The notes beneath the pieces are model-generated. The model did no database searches. It was given only the letters and a program-made list of their open reading frames with translations, and was not told the DNA's origin. From assembly GCA_020848055.1 (NCBI GenBank), contig JADLBB010000278.1, positions 1 through 33,649 on the forward strand: 33,649 bases of DNA. The letters are read 5' to 3'. Positions 25,394-33,649 of this stretch are shown here, one piece after another; within the stretch, counting starts at the first letter, position 1, and every line of letters begins with the position of its first letter. The DNA comes from Chloroflexota bacterium (GTDB lineage: Bacteria; Chloroflexota; Limnocylindria; QHBO01). Position numbers and translations under genes: made by a program.

Positions 25394-26496
25394 GGTCTGG
25401 TGCTCCTCTGCTCCATTCGTTCGAGCGCCGCGCGGCGCTGGGCATGCGTGGCGGCAGGTGCCGCCGGTTCAATGGGTGCGACTCTCGCGGTGAGGTCGGG
25501 GACGAAGGCCTCGAGCTCGACCGTCTCGGCCAGTTCGGCCACGAGCTCGACCGTCCCGGACCCCTCGATCGCGGTGGCGCCGATGACCTGCCGGCCGCCG
25601 CGGCGCGGCTGGAACCGCTGGACGGTCTCCTCGAGGGTGGCGATGCGGTCGACCATGCCGGCCGCCTTGGCCTCTGTGGCCATCATCGTCCGACCCTGGC
25701 CGTACGAGTCGCCGACCACCGTCGTGCTCACGCTGCGGCCTTTGGCCACGTCGCTGATGAACATGCGGTGGAAGGCGTCGACCTGGTGCTGCATCTGCGA
25801 GCGCGCCTCGTCGGTGAGCGGCTCGAACTGGTTACCCTCGACCTTGTATTTGCCGGCGCTGATGAGCGTGGGTGTGACGCCGGCGGCGTCGTACGCGCGG
25901 CTGACGTCCTGGTGCATGGCGAACACGCCGATCGAGCCGACCTCGGCCGATGGCGTGGCCACGATCTCGTCCAGCTGCGCGGCCAGCCAGTAGGCGGCCG
26001 ACGCGGTCAGGGTGTTCGCGACGCCGATGAGCGGCTTCGAGCCGCGTGCCTTGCGCAGCTCCTCGGCGAACTCGGGCACGCCGTCGACCGATCCGCCAGG
26101 CGAGTCGATGTCGAAGACGATGGCCTGCACGTCCGGATCCGCCATCGCCTCGCGGAACGCGGCGCGCAGGCTGTCGATGCTGGCGCCGCCGCTGAACTCG
26201 CTGAGCAGCGTGGCGCGCTGTGTGATGAGTCCGTACATGGGCAGGACCGCGACGGGTCCGATCTGCACGCCGCCGCGGCGCTCGCCCTGTTCGGCCCGGG
26301 CGGCCGCCAGGCGCGCCTCGATCTCCTCGGCCGAGATGACCTCGCCGACGAGGCGGCCCTGGAGGATGTCTGCCATCCGGAACAGGAGCTCCGGGTTCGC
26401 GCCGGTCGGCCCGCCGCTCAGCGCCCAGGGGTGGTCGTAGACGCGCTCGAGCACATGGGCGTACGAGCGGGGCCGGCTGGCGTTCGCGTGTCGCAT
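25390..26496 (-). CDS. S49-family (SppA-like) prohead peptidase
   Basis: VQAIVFDIDSPGGSVDGVPEFAEELRKARGSKPLIGVANTLTASAAYWLAAQLDEIVATPSAEVGSIGVFAMHQDVS. Confidence 0.93.
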   Translation of the reverse strand: MRHANASRPRSYAHVLERVYDHPWALSGGPTGANPELLFRMADILQGRLVGEVISAEEIEARLAAARAEQGERRGGVQIGPVAVLPMYGLITQRATLLSEFSGGASIDSLRAAFREAMADPDVQAIVFDIDSPGGSVDGVPEFAEELRKARGSKPLIGVANTLTASAAYWLAAQLDEIVATPSAEVGSIGVFAMHQDVSRAYDAAGVTPTLISAGKYKVEGNQFEPLTDEARSQMQHQVDAFHRMFISDVAKGRSVSTTVVGDSYGQGRTMMATEAKAAGMVDRIATLEETVQRFQPRRGGRQVIGATAIEGSGTVELVAELAETVELEAFVPDLTARVAPIEPAAPAATHAQRRAALERMEQRSTRP

Positions 26497-26559
26497 CGCC
26501 GCGATGCTCGGCCCTGACCCACCGGGCAGGTCAACGTGCAGAACGGGTCAGCCTGGGGG

Positions 26560-28197
26560 TCAGCCGCGGGCGTGGCTCTCCTGGCGCACGCGCTTCACGG
26601 TCGAGGCCGAGACGTTCAGCAGCGCGCCGACGGCGTCGTCGCCGTACTGGGTGCCCTGCGCGCGCAGCTGCTCACGAGCCTGGTGGACCTGGGCCCACGT
26701 CACGAGCCGCTCCGAGGTGGCGACCTGCTCGAACATCGACGGGAAGTGCATGACCAGCGGATGGTCGCCGGTGTAGGTGCCGCCGGCGTGGATCGTGCCG
26801 AGCGCGCGGAGCGGATCGTCGACCGACCAGAAGTCCTGGCGCACGCGGAAGGCGGCAGGCGGCGCGGCAGCGGATGCCGGCGCAGCCCCCGGCTCCTGCA
26901 GCTGGACTGAGAGCTTGCCGCTGTGACGGAGCAGACCGAAGTCCTCGGCCTCGACCGCGGCGACGACCGAGTCAGGATCCCAGCCGCCGTCGGCCAGCGT
27001 GCGCATGGCGGTCGCCTTCGTGTTGATCGTGTCGGCCCGGTCCTTGGCCTCTTCGCGCAGGAGCGGCACGTCGCGGACGTCGTACCACAGCCGGGTGCCG
27101 GCGGGCGGCGGCATGATCGTCTGCATGCTGCCGGCGACGTCCTCCCACAGCGGATGCAGCGCTGCGCCGGCGACCAGGCGGATGGCCTGGCCGAAGTTGC
27201 CAGAGTTCAGCGACGAGCCCTGCAGCCCCTCCGACAGCGCCACGACCACCGGGTGCATGCCGGTCAGCATCGCGATCCGCGTCTCGGCTCGCCCCTGGAC
27301 GGTGGCGAAGTCGAGCTCCTTGAAGTTCGTCCCGACCGGCACGGCCTCGACACCGGCACCGAGGAAAATCGTCTTGAAGGCCTTCGTCGCGCCGCGGTGC
27401 TCCTGCTCGAACAGCTCGATCCACTCGAGCGCCTTCTCCTTGTTCATCGCCGGCGGGAACTTCAGCGCGAGGTTCGGGGTCGCCGCGTTCTCGAAGAAGC
27501 TGAGCTTGTAGGTGGTCGAGGCATTGTCGGCGAGCACCTCGCGCAGGCCGGCGGTCAGCAGGCTGATGCCGCGGTTGCGGGCGAGCGGATCCTTCGTCGG
27601 GGTGAAGTGCGCGATCTCCTCGGGCAGGAAGTGGACCGGCTGGCTGCCCGACGTCGGCCCGCCGGGGTAGTAAGTGAAGCCGATGATCTCGGCGTCCGGG
27701 TCCCAGCTGCCGAGCTCGGTGCTGCGGCCCTTCGAGCCGTAGGCGATCGTGACCCAGTCCGGGCGCAGCCGACGCGTCGCGTCGCGTCGGCCGAGGGCGA
27801 TGCCGTGGCCGCCCAGGTCCGCGTCGAGGATGAGACTCGACAGCAGGTCGCTCGTCGTCTTGCCCGGCTCGGGGAACTCGAGGCGCGCCAGCTCTGGCGT
27901 GCCGAACAGGTTGCCCGGGCGACCGGCGCGCAGCTGCTGGAACTGGAAGCGAGCGGTGCTGAAGAGGCGGGCGCGGACGGCCAGGCAGGCGAAGACGACG
28001 CTGTTGCGCAGGTACGCGCCAGTGACCAGGCTGGCGAACGAGCCGTCGTTGCGCTCTTCCTGGACCGGCATGGTGGTCTGCAGCATCGACGGCAGGGACT
28101 CGAGGCCCCACAGGCCGACCCAGTCGTCGAAGCTGTTGATCGGGCCGGCGCGCCGCTGTCGGCTGACCGGCGAGAGGGACTCGATCAGCGCGGCCAT
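26560..28197 (-). CDS. Portal protein (HK97-like) with HTH-like C-terminal tail
   Basis: NSVVFACLAVRARLFSTARFQFQQL...FTPTKDPLARNRGISLLTAGLREVLADNASTTYKLSFFENAATPNLALK...; C-term VHQAREQLRAQGTQYGDDAVGALLNVSASTVKRVRQESHARG. Confidence 0.9.
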   Translation of the reverse strand: MAALIESLSPVSRQRRAGPINSFDDWVGLWGLESLPSMLQTTMPVQEERNDGSFASLVTGAYLRNSVVFACLAVRARLFSTARFQFQQLRAGRPGNLFGTPELARLEFPEPGKTTSDLLSSLILDADLGGHGIALGRRDATRRLRPDWVTIAYGSKGRSTELGSWDPDAEIIGFTYYPGGPTSGSQPVHFLPEEIAHFTPTKDPLARNRGISLLTAGLREVLADNASTTYKLSFFENAATPNLALKFPPAMNKEKALEWIELFEQEHRGATKAFKTIFLGAGVEAVPVGTNFKELDFATVQGRAETRIAMLTGMHPVVVALSEGLQGSSLNSGNFGQAIRLVAGAALHPLWEDVAGSMQTIMPPPAGTRLWYDVRDVPLLREEAKDRADTINTKATAMRTLADGGWDPDSVVAAVEAEDFGLLRHSGKLSVQLQEPGAAPASAAAPPAAFRVRQDFWSVDDPLRALGTIHAGGTYTGDHPLVMHFPSMFEQVATSERLVTWAQVHQAREQLRAQGTQYGDDAVGALLNVSASTVKRVRQESHARG

Positions 28198-28349
28198 GTC
28201 AGCCTCCCGGCTCGGTTTGGATCGAACGTCACGGCGGCCAGGATTGCCAGACCGGAGGCGATGAAGGCGGCCGGCGGGTAGATCAGCGCGATGCCCGCGA
28301 TGATCAGGGCCAGCGCCGCAACCAGCGACAGCTGCGGCAGGTACTTCAT
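28185..28349 (-). CDS. 54-aa membrane microprotein
   Basis: MKYLPQLSLVAALALIIAGIALIYPPAAFIASGLAILAAVTFDPNRAGRLTWPR, two hydrophobic segments, between TerL and portal. Confidence 0.65.
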   Translation of the reverse strand: MKYLPQLSLVAALALIIAGIALIYPPAAFIASGLAILAAVTFDPNRAGRLTWPR

Positions 28350-29809
28350 CGGACCACCACCCAAGGCTCGGTCTCGGGCTCGTCCTCGAGGTTCTCGGTG
28401 GCCCACCGGTGGACCATACCGGCCCCGGTCAGCGCATCGATCACGCGGCGCTCCTGCTGTGCCAGGCGTCCGCTCGACGGCCGATCGAACCGGATTCGGC
28501 CGCCGGGCAGCTCGCGAGCCACCGCGTTGAGGGCGTGGCGTGAGAGCCCAGGGTCGCCGGTGTGGTGGAGCCAGCCGTTGCGGAACGCAGCCATCATCGA
28601 GTCGTAGTCGGCGGCATGGTCGGGGTTCTGCTGCGCGCGATCGACGACCAGGACGCCGAGATCATCGGAGATCCAGGCGGCGAGGTCCTCGGCGCGGCTC
28701 GTGTCCATGACCACCACGTTGATCGGGTTGCGCTCATGGATGGCACGCAGTCCGTCCTTCACCCGATCCGGATGCAGAGAGGAACCGTCCCGCGGCGGCG
28801 TCAGGATCGTGGCGGGTCCGAGCAGCCGCTTCTGCGGCTCGGGCACCCACAGCGGGACGGCAGCAGTGGTGTCCAGCTTCCAGGCGACGTCGAGCCCGAC
28901 GTCGACGGGTTCGCCGGCCGGGATCTCCTCATCGCTCTTCCACGCCTCCCACTCCGCGTCGGTGATGGCTGACGCCTCCGAGCGCGTGGCCTGGTTGCAG
29001 CGGAAGCGCCGCCAGTGCGGCAGCGTCATCGTCGGGGTGGCGAACTTCGCAGCCAGGGTGTCCTGGGTGATCCGCGGCGAGGGGTTGGCCAGCTTCACGG
29101 TGGCCATGTCGGTCACGTCGCTGTCGTCGGGCACGGCGTACTCGTGAAGCGCGATCAACTTGGAGCGGCAGTGAACGTACCCGGGGCGGCGCTCGACGAC
29201 GGGGGTCTCCTCGCGGATCCGCTCGCGGGTCAGCTCGAACTCGCTGTACGGCTCGCCGGCGATGCTGATGGTGGCCAGCTGGCCCTGGCGCTTCTCGCTC
29301 TTGCCCGACCAGGTCCGGTACAGCGCCAGGCTCTTGTGACGGTGCAGCTCGTCGATGAACGAGTCGGAAGGGATGACGCCGTCGCCGGTCGCATCGTCGG
29401 CGGCGAAGATCTGCATCCGATTGCCGTTCAGCTTGTTGCGGATGCGCCGGTAGCCCTCGAGGCACTTGAACATGGCGCGCAGCCGAGGCGAGCGCAGGAT
29501 GAACCCCTCGGCCTGGCGGTACCCGATCTCGGCCTGGTCACGGGACGACGCGGCCCACGGGATCCATGCACCGCGTCGGAACTCGAGCAGGTAGACGCCG
29601 AGTCCACCGAGCGCGGTCGTCTTGCCGTTGCCCTCTGGCACGATCAGCCAGCACTCGGGGATGCCGGCGAAGTAGTCCTCGAGGAACGATTCGAAGTAGT
29701 CGTCGACGATCCAGGGCTGGCCGTTGTCGAGCTCGAGCTCGGAGGCCCAGGCGCGGAAGTGGGGGACGGTGAATGGCGTTTGCTCGAGCGCCGGCGCCCG
29801 TAGCGCCAT
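28346..29809 (-). CDS. terL: Terminase large subunit
   Basis: ECWLIVPEGNGKTTALGGLGVYLLEF (Walker A-like), DSFIDELHRHKS (Walker B-like), VDVGLDVAWKLDTTAAV nuclease-domain segment. Confidence 0.92.
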   Translation of the reverse strand: MALRAPALEQTPFTVPHFRAWASELELDNGQPWIVDDYFESFLEDYFAGIPECWLIVPEGNGKTTALGGLGVYLLEFRRGAWIPWAASSRDQAEIGYRQAEGFILRSPRLRAMFKCLEGYRRIRNKLNGNRMQIFAADDATGDGVIPSDSFIDELHRHKSLALYRTWSGKSEKRQGQLATISIAGEPYSEFELTRERIREETPVVERRPGYVHCRSKLIALHEYAVPDDSDVTDMATVKLANPSPRITQDTLAAKFATPTMTLPHWRRFRCNQATRSEASAITDAEWEAWKSDEEIPAGEPVDVGLDVAWKLDTTAAVPLWVPEPQKRLLGPATILTPPRDGSSLHPDRVKDGLRAIHERNPINVVVMDTSRAEDLAAWISDDLGVLVVDRAQQNPDHAADYDSMMAAFRNGWLHHTGDPGLSRHALNAVARELPGGRIRFDRPSSGRLAQQERRVIDALTGAGMVHRWATENLEDEPETEPWVVVR

Positions 29810-30147
29810 CAGCGCGCGACCCCGACGACAACCGCGGTCGCGACCGGACGCAGCAGGCCGCTCTTCGCTCGCTGGTTGCAGGTGCCGCAGGCAGCGACCC
29901 AGCCGGCAGACGGGTCGCCGTCCATCACGTGAGCGGCATGGAACGGATTACTCGGTCGGAGCACCCGCCCACACCCGTACGCGCATGGCGCCGGAAGGCT
30001 GCGCTTCAGTTGCGCGCGGGCGGCCTTGTGGGCAGGGCCGTACCCGCGCTGGGCGGTTGATCGCACGTGCCGGGCGCAGAAGCCGCGGCGGCCGCCGTTC
30101 GCATCGCCGCGACAGCCCCTCTCGCGACAGGCCCGGATCATCGGCAT
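29809..30147 (-). CDS. HNH endonuclease
   Basis: FCARHVRSTAQRGYGPAHKAARAQLKRSLPAPCAYGCGRVL...FHAAHVMDGDPSAGWVAACGTCNQRAKSG, immediately upstream of TerL. Confidence 0.8.
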   Translation of the reverse strand: MPMIRACRERGCRGDANGGRRGFCARHVRSTAQRGYGPAHKAARAQLKRSLPAPCAYGCGRVLRPSNPFHAAHVMDGDPSAGWVAACGTCNQRAKSGLLRPVATAVVVGVAR

Positions 30148-30254
30148 CAGTGCAGCTCCCGCGGGCCGTGCAGCGCGTCCCACACCAGCAGCGCCACGAA
30201 GCCGGCCATGGCCAGGCTGACGCTGATGCACACGCCGAGGGCGAGGATCTCCAT
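30147..30254 (-). CDS. 35-aa TM microprotein
   Basis: MEILALGVCISVSLAMAGFVALLVWDALHGPRELH*; TGATG coupling with the upstream ORF. Confidence 0.55.
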   Translation of the reverse strand: MEILALGVCISVSLAMAGFVALLVWDALHGPRELH

Positions 30255-30394
30255 CAGTCGTCGTTGCCTCGCGTGTTCAGGGTCGGTCGCTCCCGCCGCC
30301 GCATCCGTCGCAGGGCACGCTGATCGTGGCGCAGCATGAGCACGGCGCCAACGACGAGCACGGTGACGAACAGGAGCAGCGGGAGCTCGGCCAC
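30254..30394 (-). CDS. 46-aa TM microprotein (GTG start)
   Basis: MAELPLLLFVTVLVVGAVLMLRHDQRALRRMRRRERPTLNTRGNDD*; N-terminal TM then basic tail; absent from track (short). Confidence 0.5.
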   Translation of the reverse strand: MAELPLLLFVTVLVVGAVLMLRHDQRALRRMRRRERPTLNTRGNDD

Positions 30395-30402
30395 GAGTCG
30401 GC

Positions 30403-30741
30403 CTAGCCCTGGGCGTTCGCGCCGGTGAGGCTGTTCGGAGCCCGCACGACGTCGTCATGGATGCCCATCGCCAGGCGCAGGATTCCGTACCAGGCGGCGA
30501 GTGCGGCGAGCACGACAGCGACCCAGCCGGTGACGTCGACCGGTGGCGTAGTGCTGACCGAGGTGACCACGCCGAGGCCGACGAACAGCACCGCCAGCAG
30601 CGCGGCAGCCTGCTGCTCGCGGCCGGTGACGAGGCCGGGCACGAGGCGCTTGACGACCTCGACCAGGCCGGAGACGAAGCCGGAGATGGTGACGAAGGCC
30701 GTGGGCAGCAGCAGCTGGTCGGGCGAAAGGGTCAGGTCCAT
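30403..30741 (-). CDS. Holin candidate
   Basis: 112 aa with three hydrophobic segments (LLPTAFVTISGFVSGLV; QQAAALLAVLFVGLGVVTSV; VTGWVAVVLAALAAWYGILRLA), adjacent to endolysin. Confidence 0.75.
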   Translation of the reverse strand: MDLTLSPDQLLLPTAFVTISGFVSGLVEVVKRLVPGLVTGREQQAAALLAVLFVGLGVVTSVSTTPPVDVTGWVAVVLAALAAWYGILRLAMGIHDDVVRAPNSLTGANAQG

Positions 30742-30744
30742 GGT

Positions 30745-31572
30745 TCAGCTCTCCTTCAGGCTTGCGGTTGCGGCCTCGATCGCCGCGGTGGCGCCGGCCA
30801 GGGCGGTCAGGCCGCGGTCGATCCGGGCCTCGAGCGCGCTGCAGTCGGCGGGTGGCAGCAGCAGCCGTCCGGCGGCGCTGAGCAGGAAGTCGGAGGCCAG
30901 CGGGCGAGCGATCCACCAGCCCTCCGGATCGACGTCGCGCAAGTGGATCCAGTCGTGCCCGGTCGAGCCCGGCAGCACCCACTGTCCACCGGCCGGCTGG
31001 TACTCGAGGACGTCGAACATGCGGGCCGCCGTGAGCAGGTGGGCGCGGGCGGTCATGCTCGGCTGCTTGCGCAGGTTGTTGCCGGCACCGACCCAGCAGG
31101 TCGCCAAGGCGACCGGGTCGTCACCGATCTGGCTCTGCTCGAGCAGCGGGATCGGATCCAGGCGGACGCCGTGCTCGCTGATGTCGAAGTGCAGGTGCAG
31201 CTCGGCGGTGCCGGTCCTGCCGACCAACCCAAGCTGCTGATAGCGCTCGACGCGATCGCCGACGGCGACCTCGAGGTCGGCCATGTGACCGTAGCCGGAG
31301 CTCCAGCCCTCACCGTGATCGATGCGGACCTCGCCCTGCTTCGGGTTCACCACGCTCACGCGCCCGGAAGCCATGGCCAGCACCGGATCACCGCCCTGGT
31401 AGTTGCCGATGTCGGCGCCGAGGCCTCGCTTCGAGGCGGCGTGCTCGGCGTAGGTCGACGTGACCCGGAACGCGTCGCGCCCGTTGGCCAGCTTGTCGGT
31501 CGGTAGGCGCGGCTTCCCGCGCGGCACGATGCGCGGACCGGGCACCGGGTTCGTGAACAGCGGGCGGGTCAC
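30745..31572 (-). CDS. Endolysin, M23-family peptidase with C-terminal SH3-like region
   Basis: AASKRGLGADIG...VLAMASGRVSVV...VRIDHGEGWSSGYGHMADLEVAVGDRVERYQQLGLVGRTGTAELHLHFDI (HxxxD/HLHF). Confidence 0.88.
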   Translation of the reverse strand: MTRPLFTNPVPGPRIVPRGKPRLPTDKLANGRDAFRVTSTYAEHAASKRGLGADIGNYQGGDPVLAMASGRVSVVNPKQGEVRIDHGEGWSSGYGHMADLEVAVGDRVERYQQLGLVGRTGTAELHLHFDISEHGVRLDPIPLLEQSQIGDDPVALATCWVGAGNNLRKQPSMTARAHLLTAARMFDVLEYQPAGGQWVLPGSTGHDWIHLRDVDPEGWWIARPLASDFLLSAAGRLLLPPADCSALEARIDRGLTALAGATAAIEAATASLKES

Positions 31573-31708
31573 GTGCAGTGCTCCGGCGGGCAGCGGTTCT
31601 GCAGGGTCGTCGACGGGGGCTCAACGTCCGCGACGCTTGGCTGGCAACCGTGATGCGGCTGACCATCCTCCTTTCGAGGCAGCCCGCCGGAGCATGAAAT
31701 GAGGGTCC

Positions 31709-32125
31709 TCACGGCTGCGGCGCTACCGGACCGACGCCGATGGCCGGGCCGCCGAAGAACGTCCAGATCACGCCGAGGATGAGCGCGACGAGGCCCCAGA
31801 ACACCTGCCAGTGCTGCGTGAACCAGCGGAAGGCGAGCATGACGACGTACCAGCGGCCGCGGTCGAATGCCTCTTCCAGCTCCTGGGCGGCCTGCCACTG
31901 CTCGAGCGCATCGAGGCGCCGGTTCGTCTCGGCACGGTACGTGTCCACCAGCGTCCGGGTCGCGGCGGCCTCGTTGCGATACGTGGCCTTCAGCTCGTCG
32001 ATCGCCTGGGCCGTGCGGCGGTCCTGGTCGCTGACGATCGTCAGCACGTCGTGCAGCGCGACATAGCCTTCTCGGCGTCCGATGGGCGCATCCCCGGGCA
32101 TGATCCGGGTCAGGCTCGCGAACAT
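31709..32125 (-). CDS. Coiled-coil membrane protein near lysis genes
   Basis: Helical segment DRRTAQAIDELKATYRNEAAATRTLVDTYRAETNRRLDALEQW then VFWGLVALILGVIWTFFGG TM. Confidence 0.6.
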   Translation of the reverse strand: MFASLTRIMPGDAPIGRREGYVALHDVLTIVSDQDRRTAQAIDELKATYRNEAAATRTLVDTYRAETNRRLDALEQWQAAQELEEAFDRGRWYVVMLAFRWFTQHWQVFWGLVALILGVIWTFFGGPAIGVGPVAPQP

Positions 32126-32156
32126 GGCCGCTCGGCCGCACGATCTGCAGGACGCA

Positions 32157-32192
32157 TCGGACGCCATATACCGAACTGGCGTCCGAAGTCAA
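32157..32192 (-). promoter_or_regulatory. Candidate leftward promoter with overlapping perfect inverted repeat
   Basis: Minus strand TTGACT (32192-32187), 16-nt spacer, TATATG (32170-32165); perfect IR TCGGACGCCA-N10-TGGCGTCCGA at 32157-32186. Confidence 0.6.
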
Positions 32193-32196
32193 GACG

Positions 32197-32490
32197 TCAG
32201 GCCGCCACAGCCTCCGGAGCGAGCCGTCGCTGACCGGGCCGGCCGGCAGGCGCGTGATACATCCCACGTCGTCGAGCGCCCCGCGTTCCGAGCGGCTTCG
32301 AGGGTGACGGCGGCCGCGGCCGGAGCACGTTCGTCTGCAGCCAGAGCACGACGTCGTCGAGGGTCATGGGCTCCTCGGGGCCGTCGTCGCGGAGCACCGC
32401 CAGGGCCTCGATCAGCAGCGTCGGCGTCAGCTGCCCGTCGACCAGGCGCGGCATCTTCGGCGAGGTGGGCCAGCGTCGGCGCGCGCTCAT
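32197..32490 (-). CDS. Hypothetical protein downstream of integrase
   Basis: MSARRRWPTSPKMPRLVDGQLTPTLLIEALAVLRDDGPEEPMTLDDVVLWLQ...; ATGA overlap with integrase stop. Confidence 0.55.
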   Translation of the reverse strand: MSARRRWPTSPKMPRLVDGQLTPTLLIEALAVLRDDGPEEPMTLDDVVLWLQTNVLRPRPPSPSKPLGTRGARRRGMYHAPAGRPGQRRLAPEAVAA

Positions 32491-33649
32491 GCCGACCTCG
32501 CGGCAGCCGGGCGCAGCGGCGTCGGGGTTCGAACCGTGACGGTGATCGGTCCGACTCCTCTCGCCCCGACCACCGTCACAGATTGAGCCCCGACGAGGCC
32601 GACAGCGGCCGGGGTCGGGATGATCGTTAGCTCGCGGCAGCCGAGCGCGTCGACGTGGATGAACAGCTGCTCGGCCAGGCGCCGTCGCTCGTCGGCCCTC
32701 GCCTCGGTCCACATCCGGGCCAGGCTGCGCAGCCAGGGCAGCAGCTCGGGCCAGCGCGCCCCGGCCGGAGGTCCGGAGGTCCGGAGGTGATTCTCCTCGG
32801 TATCGAGCGTCGCCATCGTCGCCTCGAGGCGGGATGCGTCACGGTCGCGGCGGTACCTGGCGAGGGCGCGATCGCGCTCGGCCTCGATGCGCTTCAACGC
32901 CAGCCCATCGGTCAGCGCTGACCTTCTCGAAGAATCGATGGCCGCCGCCTCGGTCAGCTGGCCCGGATCCAGAGCCCACTGCTCGAGCGCAGATCCGATC
33001 GCGCCCTCGTACAGCGCCTGGGCATACGACGTGCCGAGGCTCTTCACGAGCTGGTTCTTCCAGGCCCGGCGACGTCGGGCGGCGGTGAACGCGGCGCACG
33101 GCCGGCGGTGCCGGTAGCGCCCGGTGTCACCGATCAGGCGCTCGCCGCACGCCGCGCAGCGGAGCATCGGCAGCGCATACGTGCGGAACGTCTCGGGCTT
33201 GCCGCCGCGGGTACGCCGGCGCGCACGCTGATCCTGGACGGCCTGCCAGGTGGCGACGTCGACGATCGGCTCCACCGCCGCCGGCGAGCCGTCGCGCAGG
33301 CGGCCGACGTAGATCGGGTTGGTCAGGATCCCGCGGACGGTGTCGATGGGGAGGCCCACCTTCTGAGCCACGCGTCGGTCAGGGGCGCCCGATGCGGCAA
33401 GGTCAAACGCACGACGACAGATCGCTTGGTGTTCGGGATCAGGCTCCAATCGAGGTGGTCGGCCGGCTCGATGCCATCCGAACGGAGGGCGGCCTCCAGG
33501 CTCTCCAAGTCGGCGCCGCTTAGCTGCATAACCCTCACGGATCCGCCGCCCGAGCTTCCGGCTGTAGCTCTCGGCCTCGACGGCCTCGCGGGCCCACTCG
33601 TCCCATCGTTCGTCGTCACTGGTCAGGATCCTCTCGTCTGCGAACAGGA
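32487..33649 (-). CDS. int: Large serine recombinase (integrase), N-terminus truncated by window edge
   Basis: Frame open to the edge: LFADERILTSDDERWDEWAREAVEAESYSRKLGRRIREGYAAKRRRLGEPGGRPPFGWHR, then recombinase domain TVRGILTNPIYVGRLRDG and zinc ribbon LRCAACGERLIG. Confidence 0.92.
   Translation of the reverse strand, partial: LFADERILTSDDERWDEWAREAVEAESYSRKLGRRIREGYAAKRRRLGEPGGRPPFGWHRAGRPPRLEPDPEHQAICRRAFDLAASGAPDRRVAQKVGLPIDTVRGILTNPIYVGRLRDGSPAAVEPIVDVATWQAVQDQRARRRTRGGKPETFRTYALPMLRCAACGERLIGDTGRYRHRRPCAAFTAARRRRAWKNQLVKSLGTSYAQALYEGAIGSALEQWALDPGQLTEAAAIDSSRRSALTDGLALKRIEAERDRALARYRRDRDASRLEATMATLDTEENHLRTSGPPAGARWPELLPWLRSLARMWTEARADERRRLAEQLFIHVDALGCRELTIIPTPAAVGLVGAQSVTVVGARGVGPITVTVRTPTPLRPAAARSA

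Noticed and set aside
24104-25993. 629-aa plus-strand ORF
   Set aside because: Antisense to major capsid and protease; shadow ORF.
26514-26551. CTGACCC/GGGTCAG inverted repeat between portal and protease
   Set aside because: Only 7 bp with a 24-nt loop in high-GC DNA; weak without further evidence.
31388-31702. Small ORFs between endolysin and the 31709 gene
   Set aside because: Several short overlapping frames with poor start/RBS geometry; cannot choose a real one.
1-33649. tRNA, rRNA, transposase or IS elements
   Set aside because: None recognised on reading; absence not proven without tRNAscan or IS searches.

Overview
The window is a high-GC temperate siphophage or prophage genome, nearly complete and cut inside a gene at each end. 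Most genes lie on the minus strand. Reading right to left: a large serine integrase (running off the right edge), a promoter with an inverted-repeat operator, a lysis module (membrane protein, M23 endolysin, holin, tiny TM proteins), HNH, TerL, portal, S49 protease, HK97-type major capsid, head-tail connectors, a five-gene glycan/nucleotide-sugar cassette, neck/tail genes, a tail chaperone pair with a candidate -1 slippery site, tape measure, tail hub, a fibre-like protein and a PhoD-like metallophosphatase. On the plus strand are an XRE-type repressor and a PAP2/Aur1-like phosphatase that looks like a moron. Leftward lies an early operon: Fis-like HTH, small proteins, SWIM-like Zn protein, PD-(D/E)XK exonuclease, phiC31-gp3-like recombination directionality factor, SSB and Cys-rich small proteins. 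At the left edge is a protein, absent from the ORF track, made of a DUF6745-like N-terminus and a 12-nt (tetrapeptide) coding minisatellite. The most interesting signals are: (i) the glycan cassette embedded in the head-tail operon, together with a virion-position PhoD and a PAP2 moron, suggesting phosphoglycan modification and degradation; (ii) a dyad-symmetric array of four GTAGC sites with 21-bp spacing in the immunity region; (iii) an in-register CCCTTTA slippery heptamer; (iv) the (x)(x)AV minisatellite; (v) a portal with an HTH-like C-terminus and no recognisable TerS. All family calls are from reading the translated sequence; no searches were run.
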